A DNA stretch of 64,000 nucleotides from Glycocaulis albus (GTDB lineage Bacteria; Pseudomonadota; Alphaproteobacteria; Caulobacterales; Maricaulaceae): the NCBI RefSeq assembly GCF_014639075.1, contig NZ_BMFS01000004.1, positions 161,158 to 225,157 on the forward strand. Direction: 5' to 3'. The notes below the pieces were generated by a model. It had not been told where the DNA came from and did not search any database. It saw only the letters and a program-made list of their open reading frames with translations. Within the stretch, counting starts at the first letter, position 1. The number at the start of each line of letters is the position of its first letter. A program made the translations under genes and the position numbers. Of the stretch, positions 8,665 to 16,846 are shown piece after piece.

Positions 8665-10391
8665 TCCTCGATATCACGCTGGTCGTCGCTATATTCGGGC
8701 GTCTCGATGCGTTCCGGCTCCGGCGCTTCTCCGGTCAGAAGCTCCACGGCCTGGTCGGCCGCGTCCTGGAACGGAAAGAGGATCAGGTCTGCTCCGGCCT
8801 CCTGGAGACGCTCCAGCGCGGCGCCGCGCTGGCTGGTCACGGCAATTTTGCCAGCAAAGCCGAACTTGCGCAGCGTGGAGATCATCGCGATGCGGGTGTC
8901 TTCATGGGTGACGCCGGTTTCCAGGTCCGAGGTGGTCGAGATGACCCAGCGCACCTGGCTAAGCGGCAGATGGGTAAGAAACTCCTGATCTGTCAGATCG
9001 CCATAGACCGCGTCCAGCCCCCGTTCGCGCCAGAGCTTCACCGCTGAAGGATTGAAATCCACTCCCAATGTGGAAACCCCGCGATTGAGAAGGCGCTGCG
9101 CAATCGCCCCGCCATAGCGGCCCAGCCCGAACAGGACAATGTCATGGTGCTTCTGCGCGGTTTCGCCATTATCCGTCTCGGCGTGATTGATATTGCGCCG
9201 TTCAAAGGGCGAGAGCAGGGGTTCGACCAGCGGATAGAGCCGGTGGGAATAGGTGATCATGTAGGTTGAGGCCGCAATCGTAATCAGGCCCACCAGCGTG
9301 ACCAGACCCAGCGCCTGGTCATTGACGTGGCCGAGCGACAGGCCCATCGCCATGAATATGAGCGAAAACTCGCTGATCTGAGCCACGGTGAGACCGGCCA
9401 GAAAGCCGGTGCGGCGGCGATAGCCCATCACGCCCATGATGATGACAACGATCAGCGGATTTCCGATCAGTACGAAGGCGGAGAATATCGCCGCTGCAGG
9501 GATGTTCTCGCCCAGCAATGAAAGATCGAGGCGCGATCCAAGGCCGATGAAAAAGAACAGGAGCAGGAAGTCGCGCAACGGGGCCAGCCGGGCCGACACC
9601 GCTTCACGGTAGGGGGTGGACGCAAGCGCCACGCCTGCCAGCAGACCGCCCAGCTCCTTGCCGAGACCGAACAGGTCACCCAGCGCCGCAAACATCGCTG
9701 CCAGGGCTATCGCAAACGACAGCAGCAACTCAGGTGACCGCGCAAGGATGGCTGTGAGCGGGTTGGCAATGAAGCGGATAAACACGATCACGGCTGCGAC
9801 CATGAGTATGCCGGCCAGCAGCACGCCCAGCAGCGCCCCTGCACCGCCATTTTCCGCGCCGCCTATGCCGATGGCTGACAAGACGATCATGGCCAGCACG
9901 ACGACGAGGTCCTGAACGATCAGGAAGCCCAGCGCGATCCGCCCATGCAGGGAGTCGATCTCGCGCTTGTCGGACAGCAGCTTCACGATGATGATTGTCG
10001 AGGAGAATGTCAGTGCCACGGCGATATAGATGCTGGTGAGCGGGTCAAACCCGAGCCCCAGCGCGATGGCAAAGCCGATGATCGAGGTAAAGGCGACCTG
10101 TCCCAGCCCAGTGGCGAGCGACACCATGCCGAGAGACTGGATCAGCTTCACGTCCAGCTTGATACCGACCAGAAACAGCAGAAGTGCAATGCCGAGCTGG
10201 GAGAGCAGCTCTACATGGTCGCTGGAGCGTACCAGATCTAGCCCGGCCGGGCCGACCAGAATGCCGACCAGAATGAAGCTGACGATCAAGGGCTGGCGTA
10301 ACATGTGGCCCGCGAGACCGACTGCCGCCGCTATCACCAGCAGGACCGCGACCTCGTAAAAGACCGATGCAGAAACCAGATCGGCCAGCAT
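8661..10391 (-). CDS. Monovalent cation:proton antiporter, CPA2 family with TrkA-N domain (KefB/YbaL-like)
   Basis: 576 residues. An N-terminal Na+/H+ exchanger domain of about 12 membrane helices (to about 385) is followed by a cytosolic Rossmann TrkA-N domain with GLGRYGGAIAQRL and a downstream acidic residue (VDFNPSA). K+ or Na+ efflux coupled to proton uptake is the family function. The CPA2 helix-5 Asp region is in keeping with an electrogenic or KefB-type exchanger. ATG at 10391 is preferred over the GTG two codons earlier because GGGGC lies at better spacing. No kefF-like ancillary gene is adjacent. Confidence 0.9.
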   Translation of the reverse strand: MLADLVSASVFYEVAVLLVIAAAVGLAGHMLRQPLIVSFILVGILVGPAGLDLVRSSDHVELLSQLGIALLLFLVGIKLDVKLIQSLGMVSLATGLGQVAFTSIIGFAIALGLGFDPLTSIYIAVALTFSSTIIIVKLLSDKREIDSLHGRIALGFLIVQDLVVVLAMIVLSAIGIGGAENGGAGALLGVLLAGILMVAAVIVFIRFIANPLTAILARSPELLLSFAIALAAMFAALGDLFGLGKELGGLLAGVALASTPYREAVSARLAPLRDFLLLFFFIGLGSRLDLSLLGENIPAAAIFSAFVLIGNPLIVVIIMGVMGYRRRTGFLAGLTVAQISEFSLIFMAMGLSLGHVNDQALGLVTLVGLITIAASTYMITYSHRLYPLVEPLLSPFERRNINHAETDNGETAQKHHDIVLFGLGRYGGAIAQRLLNRGVSTLGVDFNPSAVKLWRERGLDAVYGDLTDQEFLTHLPLSQVRWVISTTSDLETGVTHEDTRIAMISTLRKFGFAGKIAVTSQRGAALERLQEAGADLILFPFQDAADQAVELLTGEAPEPERIETPEYSDDQRDIED

Positions 10392-10497
10392 GCGCACGCC
10401 CCTGTCAGCCAGATGCCTGAATCACCAAGTCACCACAATGACATGGGGCAGACCAGCGACCAAGCAGGATCGGGTGTCCGCCTGTCCGGCTCTCTGC

Positions 10498-10992
10498 CTA
10501 CCCCGTCACCGCGATCAGCGAGCGGGCGTCGTAGGCGTTGGGAGCGTCCGGTGTTTCGCCGTGCCGGGCGATAATCTCCAGACTGACCAGCGTGCGCCCT
10601 TCCTGACCGGGGCTTATGCTGATGCCAAGCCCGACGCCGGATGCCCGGTAGCCGCGCGAGCCGACACTCGTACCGGCCGAGCCGCCAACCCGCACCGGAT
10701 TGCGTCCGGTGGTGGATTCAATCCGGCGGTCGGTGATCTCGAACCAGTCATAGCCGTTTTCCAGCGTCAGTTCTGCCGCCCGGCGCAGGGCAAGGCGCTC
10801 TGCACCGGCGGTGGAAACATCTGGTCCCGCAGTGAAACTGACGCGCCAGCGATTGTCGGTGATGCGAAGGGAGTCAAAGCCGATGGCCTGCCCCGCCGGT
10901 CCGGTGGCCGGGCCATAAGTGGTTTGCGTTGGTGAACAGGCCGCCAGCGCGGCGGCGCCAAGGGTGGCCAGAACGGTGAGTTTCATGGTCAT
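10498..10992 (-). CDS. CC0125/CC1285-family lipoprotein
   Basis: 164 residues. A lipoprotein signal (MKLTVLATLGAAALAAC, lipobox LAAC) precedes a conserved core with ITDNRWRVSF and LRRAAELTLENGYDWFEI, the hallmarks of the alphaproteobacterial CC0125/CC1285 family. Function unknown; predicted outer-membrane or periplasmic lipoprotein. The ATG at 10992 is chosen over 10986 because AGGAG sits eight bases before it. It lies 50 bp downstream of two small membrane-protein genes on the same strand. Confidence 0.8.
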   Translation of the reverse strand: MTMKLTVLATLGAAALAACSPTQTTYGPATGPAGQAIGFDSLRITDNRWRVSFTAGPDVSTAGAERLALRRAAELTLENGYDWFEITDRRIESTTGRNPVRVGGSAGTSVGSRGYRASGVGLGISISPGQEGRTLVSLEIIARHGETPDAPNAYDARSLIAVTG

Positions 10993-11042
10993 GGGGAGCG
11001 CTCCTGATGGCGTGGCCGTTCGGGCAACAACTATAGCAGGGA

Positions 11043-11528
11043 TTACGCGTTGACGCCCGGAACGGTTTCGCTTGGCGCGGTATCGGTGTAGCCGAGCTGT
11101 CCGATAAACCAGCCTGCCATATAGCCGGCGATCAGTCCTGCGGGCAGGGTGACGAGCAGGGCGATATCCGGGTTCTGTCCGACATCCTCCATGATCAGCC
11201 GACCGTTGAAAAGGTACAAAACGGCAAAGATCAGCCCGGCACCCGACATGGCCAGTCCCATTCCCAGCGGTGTCCGCCATTTGGCGAAATGGGCGATGGC
11301 CCAGGCCGCCAGCATGACCGGTGAACCAAACGCATAGCAGACGAAAACGGCGATGATCACGCCGAAGATCGACGTGACCAGTCCCGTACGCAGGGTTTCG
11401 AGAACGGTGAAGTCGGCCAGAAGCTGAAAGCTGAGCCCGAACGATACCAGCATGCCGCCAAGAAATCCCGCGATCAGCGGCGACAGGGCCATGGCGAAGG
11501 CCAGTTGGAGCGGAACGGGTTTGCGCAT
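11043..11528 (-). CDS. Four-helix membrane protein of unknown function (tandem paralogue 2)
   Basis: 161 residues with four predicted membrane helices (about 8-32, 45-68, 84-106 and 122-145) and a short polar C-terminal tail. Starts four bases after the upstream gene's stop. Helix pattern and positions of small residues match the upstream gene, so the two look like diverged tandem duplicates. A longer start at 11576 is possible but would overlap the upstream coding region by 44 bases. No family recognised. Confidence 0.65.
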   Translation of the reverse strand: MRKPVPLQLAFAMALSPLIAGFLGGMLVSFGLSFQLLADFTVLETLRTGLVTSIFGVIIAVFVCYAFGSPVMLAAWAIAHFAKWRTPLGMGLAMSGAGLIFAVLYLFNGRLIMEDVGQNPDIALLVTLPAGLIAGYMAGWFIGQLGYTDTAPSETVPGVNA

Positions 11529-11532
11529 CTGC

Positions 11533-12009
11533 TTAGCGGCCGGCGCGCTCAAGGCTGGTGAAGACCAGTCCTCCAATGGCGCCTGCCGTAATGCCGATCA
11601 GGGGCAAGGCGAGGCTGAAGAGGCTTTCGGCCAGGGGCAGTTCGCCGAGCGGCACACCGCCCGTCAGCTGCATTTCCAGATCAGCGCCATAAATGCGATA
11701 GAGATAGGCGAGCATGGCCACCAGACCCGCCGCTGCGCCTGCCAGAAGGGCTGTGAAGCTGCCCCAGAGACGCAAACCCCTCAGGATGAGCCATAACGGC
11801 GCAAACAGCGCGATGGCTGCCGGGTAGGCAAACATCAGGGCCGAGAACCACACGCTGACGGCCATGGAGGCATAGTCGGCCAAAGGTACGTCTGCTGCTG
11901 CCGGATCCGTCAGGTGAAGATGTCCGATAAGACCCAGTACGGCCAGGGCGGCGGCGAAGGCCGGCGCTATGGCAAAGGCAGCAAACATGCCGCCTGGCGT
12001 GGCGGACAT
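11533..12009 (-). CDS. Four-helix membrane protein of unknown function (tandem paralogue 1)
   Basis: 158 residues, four predicted membrane helices, with a charged break LRGLRLWG between helices 2 and 3. ATG at 12009 is preferred over 12015 because GGAG sits six bases before it. Same topology as the following gene: FAxAP-type first helix, YPAAIALFAP-type second helix, final Gly-rich helix. Probably co-transcribed with its neighbour. No recognised function. Confidence 0.65.
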   Translation of the reverse strand: MSATPGGMFAAFAIAPAFAAALAVLGLIGHLHLTDPAAADVPLADYASMAVSVWFSALMFAYPAAIALFAPLWLILRGLRLWGSFTALLAGAAAGLVAMLAYLYRIYGADLEMQLTGGVPLGELPLAESLFSLALPLIGITAGAIGGLVFTSLERAGR

Positions 12010-12078
12010 TCTCATCTCCGCTTGCCCCCGATTTCACTGCAAGACATTGCAGTCCCCCTTTCCCCGCTCGGTCCTTAC

Positions 12079-12303
12079 TCAAGCGCGCGACTGCGCCTGA
12101 CGCAAGGCCCATACCCGGCACGCGCTTGCCAGGCCCGCATCATCCCCCTTCAGGACACGTTCCTCGTCAATCTCGCCGATCAGGCTCGCCAGCGAGCGGC
12201 CCTGCGCGGCGCAGGCGGCGTCGAGCACCGCCCAGAACTCCGGTTCCAGCGCAAGACTGGTGCGGTGCCCGGCGAGGGACAGGGAGCGTTTGATCTGGCT
12301 CAT
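12079..12303 (-). CDS. Ribbon-helix-helix domain protein (RHH_4-like)
   Basis: 74 residues. The segment GHRTSLALEPEFWAVLDAA followed by a second helix (SLASLIGEID) matches the short alphaproteobacterial ribbon-helix-helix family (PF13467-like), whose members are presumed DNA-binding dimers. The start ATG overlaps the upstream DUF486 gene's stop as ATGA, showing translational coupling. No target is known; it could regulate its own operon. Confidence 0.75.
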   Translation of the reverse strand: MSQIKRSLSLAGHRTSLALEPEFWAVLDAACAAQGRSLASLIGEIDEERVLKGDDAGLASACRVWALRQAQSRA

Positions 12304-12602
12304 CGTTTGAAGAAGATCAACGCTGCGCCCGCCGCAATCAAGGCAAAGCCGGCAAGATGGCGTAATGTGACAGGTTCTTTCAGGTAGATCGCCGCAAAGC
12401 CGACGAACACGGTGAGCGTGATCACCTCCTGCATGGTTTTCAGCTCCGCGGCAGAATAGACGCTGTGGCCCATCCGGTTGGCAGGCACGGCCATCGTGTA
12501 TTCCACGAAGGCGATCAGCCAGCTGAAAAATATCACCATGAATATGCTGGAGCCGATCAGCAGGATGACCGGGATGATATGGGGCCAGGAGATGGTTGGC
12601 AT
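12300..12602 (-). CDS. DUF486 (DMT-type) small membrane protein, shortened in first loop
   Basis: 100 residues. The C-terminal two thirds carry the DUF486 signature: SWLIAFVEYTMAVPANRMG, LKTMQEVITL and FAAIYLKEP, ending in a final helix. Proteins of this family resemble half-size drug/metabolite transporters. Between IFM in helix 1 and SWLIAF in helix 2 the usual WYGHLK-containing loop appears to be missing (about 13-17 residues, from memory of the family). ATG at 12602 is preferred over a GTG at 12647 because family members begin close to helix 1. Confidence 0.75.
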   Translation of the reverse strand: MPTISWPHIIPVILLIGSSIFMVIFFSWLIAFVEYTMAVPANRMGHSVYSAAELKTMQEVITLTVFVGFAAIYLKEPVTLRHLAGFALIAAGAALIFFKR

Positions 12603-12667
12603 GGCAGGACCGGGGCAAGGGCAGCGGGACGTGCTATTGCACAGCACCGCGCGGGCCTGTCCATAAA

Positions 12668-12826
12668 CAAAAAAAGAGCCGGAAGGCGCATAGGCGCTCT
12701 TTCCGGCTCAGTCTTGCATATCCGTTCGGGGAGGAGACGGTATGCGAACTCGAAACGGGGAAAACCGTTCGCGGCTGATATGACGCTAACGCCCGCCCGC
12801 TTCAAGGCGTTCCAACGAATATCAGC
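12668..12826 (-). ncRNA. Candidate small RNA with anti-Shine-Dalgarno loop
   Basis: Reading the minus strand downstream of lysR there are three structures in series. First, a long stem GCTGATAT/ATATCAGC (12826-12774) encloses GGCGTT/AACGCC. Second, a hairpin with stem GCATA-CCGT/ACGG-A-TATGC (12745-12716) presents the 11-base loop CTCCTCCCCGA. Third, a textbook intrinsic terminator follows. A C-rich CUCCUCCC-type loop just before a terminator is the layout of several alphaproteobacterial trans-acting sRNAs that mask ribosome binding sites. The 5' end is uncertain and it could instead be processed from the lysR 3' UTR. Confidence 0.5.
12669..12709 (-). terminator. Intrinsic terminator
   Basis: GAGCCGGAA and TTCCGGCTC arms close over an inner GCGCC/TATG/CGCC-type loop and are followed by seven U residues (positions 12675-12669). 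It ends transcription from lysR or from the candidate small RNA before the DUF486 gene. Confidence 0.85.
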
Positions 12827-12895
12827 TATGCAAAAATGCAGCATTACGGCTTTGCGAAAGATATGTGACGCAATGCTGGGCGCGGAAAGCCGATA

Positions 12896-13804
12896 TTATT
12901 CAGCCGCCTCCGCTTTCCAGGCTTTGGCCGTATCGACCAGAAACTCCCGGAATGCGGCAACTCGCCGCGACCCCTTCAGCTCTTCTGGAAACACCACATA
13001 GACGTCGAAAGTGGGGCCATCAGTGTCAGGCAGTACGCGCACGAGGCCGGGATTTTCCAGCGCCACATAATCGGGCAGGCCGCAAATGCCAAATCCCGCT
13101 TCGGTAGCGCGCATCATCGCCTTGATCGTGTTGGCCTCAATGATGGCTGGGCGCGCCGGCGAGCCAGGTTCGTGGCCGATGGTCAGTTGCCAGTTCAGAT
13201 TGGGGATCGGTGCCAGCTTCTTTGGTCCGTACGCGATAAAGCGATGGCCCTTGTCCAGATCGGCTAGCGTCTGCGGAGTGCCGCGCTCGGCAAGATATTC
13301 AGGCGCGGCATAGAGATGCTGCTCCACCTGCATGAGGCGGCGCTGCACCAGCTCGTTCTGGGTCGATGGCCAGGGGCGTATGGCAATGTCGGCCTCCAGC
13401 CCGGCCAGATCCAGTTCATGGTCCGCCAGCAGCAGCTTGAGCTGAATCTTCGGGTAGAGGAGCTGGAACTGCTTCAGACGCGGGATCAGCCAGATCGACC
13501 CCAGCGCGGTGGGGGCGGTGATACGCAAGGCCCCTGTCGGCTTGTCGCGGCTGTCCTGCACACGCGCTTCGGCCACGGCTACCCGGTTGGCAATCTCGCT
13601 GGCGGCTTCAAACAGCAGCCGCCCCGGCTCGGTCAGCAGCAGGCCGCGCGCATGGCGGTGGAACAGCTTGATATCCAGCTCGGTCTCGAGCGCGGATATC
13701 TGGCGGCTCACTGCCGATTGCGACAGGCCCAGCGTATCGGCTGCCCCGGTCAGTGACCCCGCATCCGCCGCAGCATGAAAGGTTTTAAGCTTGTCCCAAT
13801 CCAT
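12896..13804 (-). CDS. LysR-family transcriptional regulator
   Basis: 302 residues. N-terminal winged helix-turn-helix (GSLTGAADTLGLSQSAVSRQ, about 16-35) and a substrate-binding-like effector domain (about 90-290). The gene is 31 bp downstream of the trxB/ABC operon on the same strand, so it may belong to that transcription unit. LysR genes near trxB recur in alphaproteobacteria, but the effector is not evident. Followed by the candidate small RNA and terminator. Confidence 0.92.
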   Translation of the reverse strand: MDWDKLKTFHAAADAGSLTGAADTLGLSQSAVSRQISALETELDIKLFHRHARGLLLTEPGRLLFEAASEIANRVAVAEARVQDSRDKPTGALRITAPTALGSIWLIPRLKQFQLLYPKIQLKLLLADHELDLAGLEADIAIRPWPSTQNELVQRRLMQVEQHLYAAPEYLAERGTPQTLADLDKGHRFIAYGPKKLAPIPNLNWQLTIGHEPGSPARPAIIEANTIKAMMRATEAGFGICGLPDYVALENPGLVRVLPDTDGPTFDVYVVFPEELKGSRRVAAFREFLVDTAKAWKAEAAE

Positions 13805-13835
13805 TCGCAGACGTTAGAGCGCTTCGCCGCCCCCG

Positions 13836-15095
13836 TCAGGTGCGAATTGTCATTCCGTCTGCCAATGAATTGCGGAAAGCGGCCCAGGCGGGAATGAAGC
13901 CGAGAACGGCAGATGCGCCGGTCACCACACCGATGAGCGCGAGATCGTAAAGGCCGGGCAGCGTATCGCCCAGATGCACGCCATAGCGCTGCTCAAGCAC
14001 GGGCGCTCCGAGTGTCAGGGCCGCGTAGGTGAGGCCCGTGCCGATAATGGCCCCAGCCAGCGCCAGAAGGGCGCTCTCGCTGACCAGCAGCACGAAGATG
14101 TGGCGGGGCCGGGCGCCCAGCGCACGCAGTATGGCCATCTCCCGGCGGCGCTCGTTGAGGCTGGTCAGGATTGCAGTGAGAATGCAGATCAGGCCCATCA
14201 GGACGACGAAGGCGGCCACCGCCGCCAGCGTACGCTCGGCAACGCCGACCACACCCCAGAGCTGGGACAGGGCAACGCCCGGAATGATCGCTTGCAAGGG
14301 CTCCACCCGGTAGGTGTTTATCTGGCGCTGCAGGCGCAGCGCGGCTACCGGCGTTTCCAGACCGACCAGAAAGGCGGTGATCTGGTCAGGCGAGAGGTCC
14401 ATGGCGCGCAGCTCGTCCATGGAAAGGCTTGTGCCAGCGCCCGTGGGCCCCTCCATGTGGATGGCCTCAATGGCTTCGAGACTGACAAAGACAGACCGGT
14501 CCACCGGCGTGCCCGTCGGCTGCAGAATGCCGACAATGCGAAACGGGTTGTTGTCATGCTCGACAAAGCTGACCCGCCCGGTGCCGTGGGCGACGACGAT
14601 TTCCTGATCCAGCAAATAGCCCAGCTCACGCGCTACACTGGCACCAATCACCGTGTCGAACAGATCGTCCAGCGGGCGGCCAGCCGCAAACTCCAGCTGC
14701 CGCCGGCCGGCATAGCGGTAATGCTCGAAATAGCGGTTGTCGGTGCCGACCACGCGGAAACCGGCATGGGAATCGCCCAGCGATATCGGCACGGTCCAGG
14801 CAACACCCGGCGCGCCTGCAACCTGCTGATAGGTTTCCCAGGTGATATTGTTCGTCGCATCGCCGATATGGAAGATCGCGTAAAGCAGCAGGTTTACCGG
14901 GCTGGAGCGCGCGCCGACGATCAGGTCTGTACCTGAAATCGTGTTCTCAAAGCTCGCCCGCGCGCCATGGCGCACCTTCTCCACCCCCAGAAACAGCGTC
15001 ATCGCGATGGCGACGGTGAGGATGGTCAGAAGGGCCGTGCCGCGCCGGTTGGCGATGGAGCGCCAGGCCAGCGATAGGATGGGGAAGCGGTTCAT
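13836..15095 (-). CDS. ABC transporter permease, MacB/FtsX type
   Basis: 419 residues. N-terminal helix (about 18-38), a large periplasmic domain (about 40-270) and three C-terminal helices (about 285-310, 335-360 and 380-405) form the FtsX/MacB topology. This class usually moves lipoproteins, peptides or conducts mechanical signals rather than importing solutes. The start overlaps the ATPase stop as ATGA. Residues such as GARSSPVNLLLY and ATNNITWE resemble a subgroup found in many proteobacteria whose substrate is not firmly known. Confidence 0.9.
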   Translation of the reverse strand: MNRFPILSLAWRSIANRRGTALLTILTVAIAMTLFLGVEKVRHGARASFENTISGTDLIVGARSSPVNLLLYAIFHIGDATNNITWETYQQVAGAPGVAWTVPISLGDSHAGFRVVGTDNRYFEHYRYAGRRQLEFAAGRPLDDLFDTVIGASVARELGYLLDQEIVVAHGTGRVSFVEHDNNPFRIVGILQPTGTPVDRSVFVSLEAIEAIHMEGPTGAGTSLSMDELRAMDLSPDQITAFLVGLETPVAALRLQRQINTYRVEPLQAIIPGVALSQLWGVVGVAERTLAAVAAFVVLMGLICILTAILTSLNERRREMAILRALGARPRHIFVLLVSESALLALAGAIIGTGLTYAALTLGAPVLEQRYGVHLGDTLPGLYDLALIGVVTGASAVLGFIPAWAAFRNSLADGMTIRT

Positions 15096-15799
15096 GTGCC
15101 GACCCTCGCGGCGTTGAGCTCGGACAGGTCAACCGCGCGGTCGAACTTCGACGCCAGTGAACCATCATGGCTGACGAACAGCAGGGCCGCGCCGCTCGCC
15201 GCGCATTCCTCGATCAGGAGGGACAGGAAGGCATCGCGCGCGTCTGCATCGAGCGCCGAGGTCGGTTCGTCCGCCAGTACCAGGCCCGGACGCCCGATCA
15301 GCGCGCGCGCAGCGGCCACGCGCTGTTGCTGGCCCACCGACAACTCGGTCGGCGGGCTGGACCAGTACTGCTTCGGGTCAAGCTGCAGGCGGCTCATCAG
15401 GCGGCGCGCCTCGGCCTCTGCGCCGCCAGCCACCTTGCAAGCCTCGTTGCGCCGTGGCGAGAAACGCGCAGGCAGCATCACATTCGCGCCCGCAGGCAGA
15501 TAGGGCAGCAGGTTGAACATCTGAAAGATGACGCCCAGCCGTTCGGCGCGCAGCGAGTCGCGCCGGCCGCCGGAGAGCTTTGACATGGGCCGGCCCAGCA
15601 CATCGATGCGTCCTGCTGTTGGCGCCATGATACCCGCAATCAGGCCCAGAAGGGTGGATTTGCCCGATCCGCTCGCCCCCTTGAGGAACACTTTCTCGCC
15701 GGCCGCGACTTCGAACCGGTCCATGTCGAGCACGACAGGGCCTTTGCGCGCATAGGAAAAGCGCACACCGTCAAGGTATATGGCGGGTTCAGCGCTCAC
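15092..15799 (-). CDS. ABC transporter ATP-binding protein, LolD/MacB type
   Basis: 235 residues. Walker A GASGSGKSTLL (about 40-50), signature LSVGQQQRVAAARAL, Walker B LVLADEPTSALD and the H-loop SHDGSL. Partner of the downstream permease. Begins with GTG and overlaps the trxB stop as GTGA, so trxB, ATPase and permease form a translationally coupled chain. No separate membrane-fusion protein is adjacent. Confidence 0.93.
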   Translation of the reverse strand: MSAEPAIYLDGVRFSYARKGPVVLDMDRFEVAAGEKVFLKGASGSGKSTLLGLIAGIMAPTAGRIDVLGRPMSKLSGGRRDSLRAERLGVIFQMFNLLPYLPAGANVMLPARFSPRRNEACKVAGGAEAEARRLMSRLQLDPKQYWSSPPTELSVGQQQRVAAARALIGRPGLVLADEPTSALDADARDAFLSLLIEECAASGAALLFVSHDGSLASKFDRAVDLSELNAARVGT

Positions 15800-16785
15800 G
15801 CGGCGTCGGACTTTGCGGCTTTGCCTTCGCTCGCGGCGTGATGTTCCATCTCGGCCAGCCAGCGCTCAGCTTCCAGTGCCGCCATGCAGCCCATGCCGGC
15901 TGCCGTGATGGCCTGACGGTAAACATCATCGGTCACATCGCCCGCGGCGAACACGCCGGGCACCGAGGTGAGGGTGGTACCGGGTTTGGTTACCAGATAG
16001 CCGCCGTCCTTCATCTCCAGCTGGCCTTCGAAGAGCGAGGTCGCGGGCGCGTGCCCGATGGCGATAAACACACCATCGGTGGGCAGCTTCGTTTCTTCGC
16101 CGGTTTTGAGGTTCTTCACCCGCACGCCGGTCACGCCGGGCACGTCACCTTCTGCGAGGATTTCCTCCACCACGCTGTCCCAGATGACCTCCACCTTCTC
16201 ATTGTCGAACAGGCGGGCTTGCGCGATTTTTTCGGCCCTCAGGCTGTCGCGGCGGTGGATCAGGGTCACCTTGCTGGCAAAGCGGGTAAGGAACAGGGCT
16301 TCCTCGACGGCCGTATTGCCGCCGCCGACCACAACCACTTCCTTGCCGCGATAGAAGAAGCCGTCACACGTAGCACAAGCTGAAACGCCAAAGCCCTGCA
16401 GGCTCTGCTCGCTTTCAAGGCCCAGCCATTTGGCGCTCGCGCCGGTCGCGATAATCACGCTGTCTGCAGTGTATATAGCGCCGCCATCCCCCTTCATCGT
16501 GAAGGGGCGCTTGGAGAAGTCGGCCTCGACGATGATGTCGGCAATGATCTCGGCGCCGACATTTTCGGCCTGCGCCTTCATCTGCTCCATCAGCCAGGGG
16601 CCTTCGATGACGCTGGCAAAGCCTGGATAGTTCTCCACTTCGTGCGTGATCGTCAGCTGGCCGCCCGGCTGCAGCCCTGCGATGACAATCGGCTCCAGCA
16701 TGGCCCGCGCTGCGTAGATGGCCGCGGTGTAACCGGCCGAACCGGACCCGATAATGACAACTTTGGAATGACGGGTTTCGGTCAT
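15796..16785 (-). CDS. trxB: Thioredoxin-disulfide reductase
   Basis: 329-residue FAD/NADPH flavoprotein that keeps thioredoxin reduced. FAD-binding GSGSAGYTAAIYAARA (about 13-28), redox-active C137-A-T-C140, NADPH-binding GGGNTAVEEALFLT, and the C-terminal FAD motif FAAGDVTDDVYRQ. ATG at 16785 gives the normal N-terminus (MTETRHSK); a longer frame upstream has no family match. Heads a coupled operon with an ABC exporter, then lysR. Confidence 0.97.
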   Translation of the reverse strand: MTETRHSKVVIIGSGSAGYTAAIYAARAMLEPIVIAGLQPGGQLTITHEVENYPGFASVIEGPWLMEQMKAQAENVGAEIIADIIVEADFSKRPFTMKGDGGAIYTADSVIIATGASAKWLGLESEQSLQGFGVSACATCDGFFYRGKEVVVVGGGNTAVEEALFLTRFASKVTLIHRRDSLRAEKIAQARLFDNEKVEVIWDSVVEEILAEGDVPGVTGVRVKNLKTGEETKLPTDGVFIAIGHAPATSLFEGQLEMKDGGYLVTKPGTTLTSVPGVFAAGDVTDDVYRQAITAAGMGCMAALEAERWLAEMEHHAASEGKAAKSDAA

Positions 16786-16846
16786 GGCAGGCTGATGTCC
16801 TCTGGCGTTGGCTGTACTGGCTTGTTCGCCCACGGGCGACGAAAAG

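Noticed and set aside
12721..12770. Possible tRNA or 4.5S RNA in the lysR downstream region
   Set aside because: No T-arm GTTCRA pattern, no SRP GGAAGCAGCC-type string; folding fits the small RNA interpretation instead.
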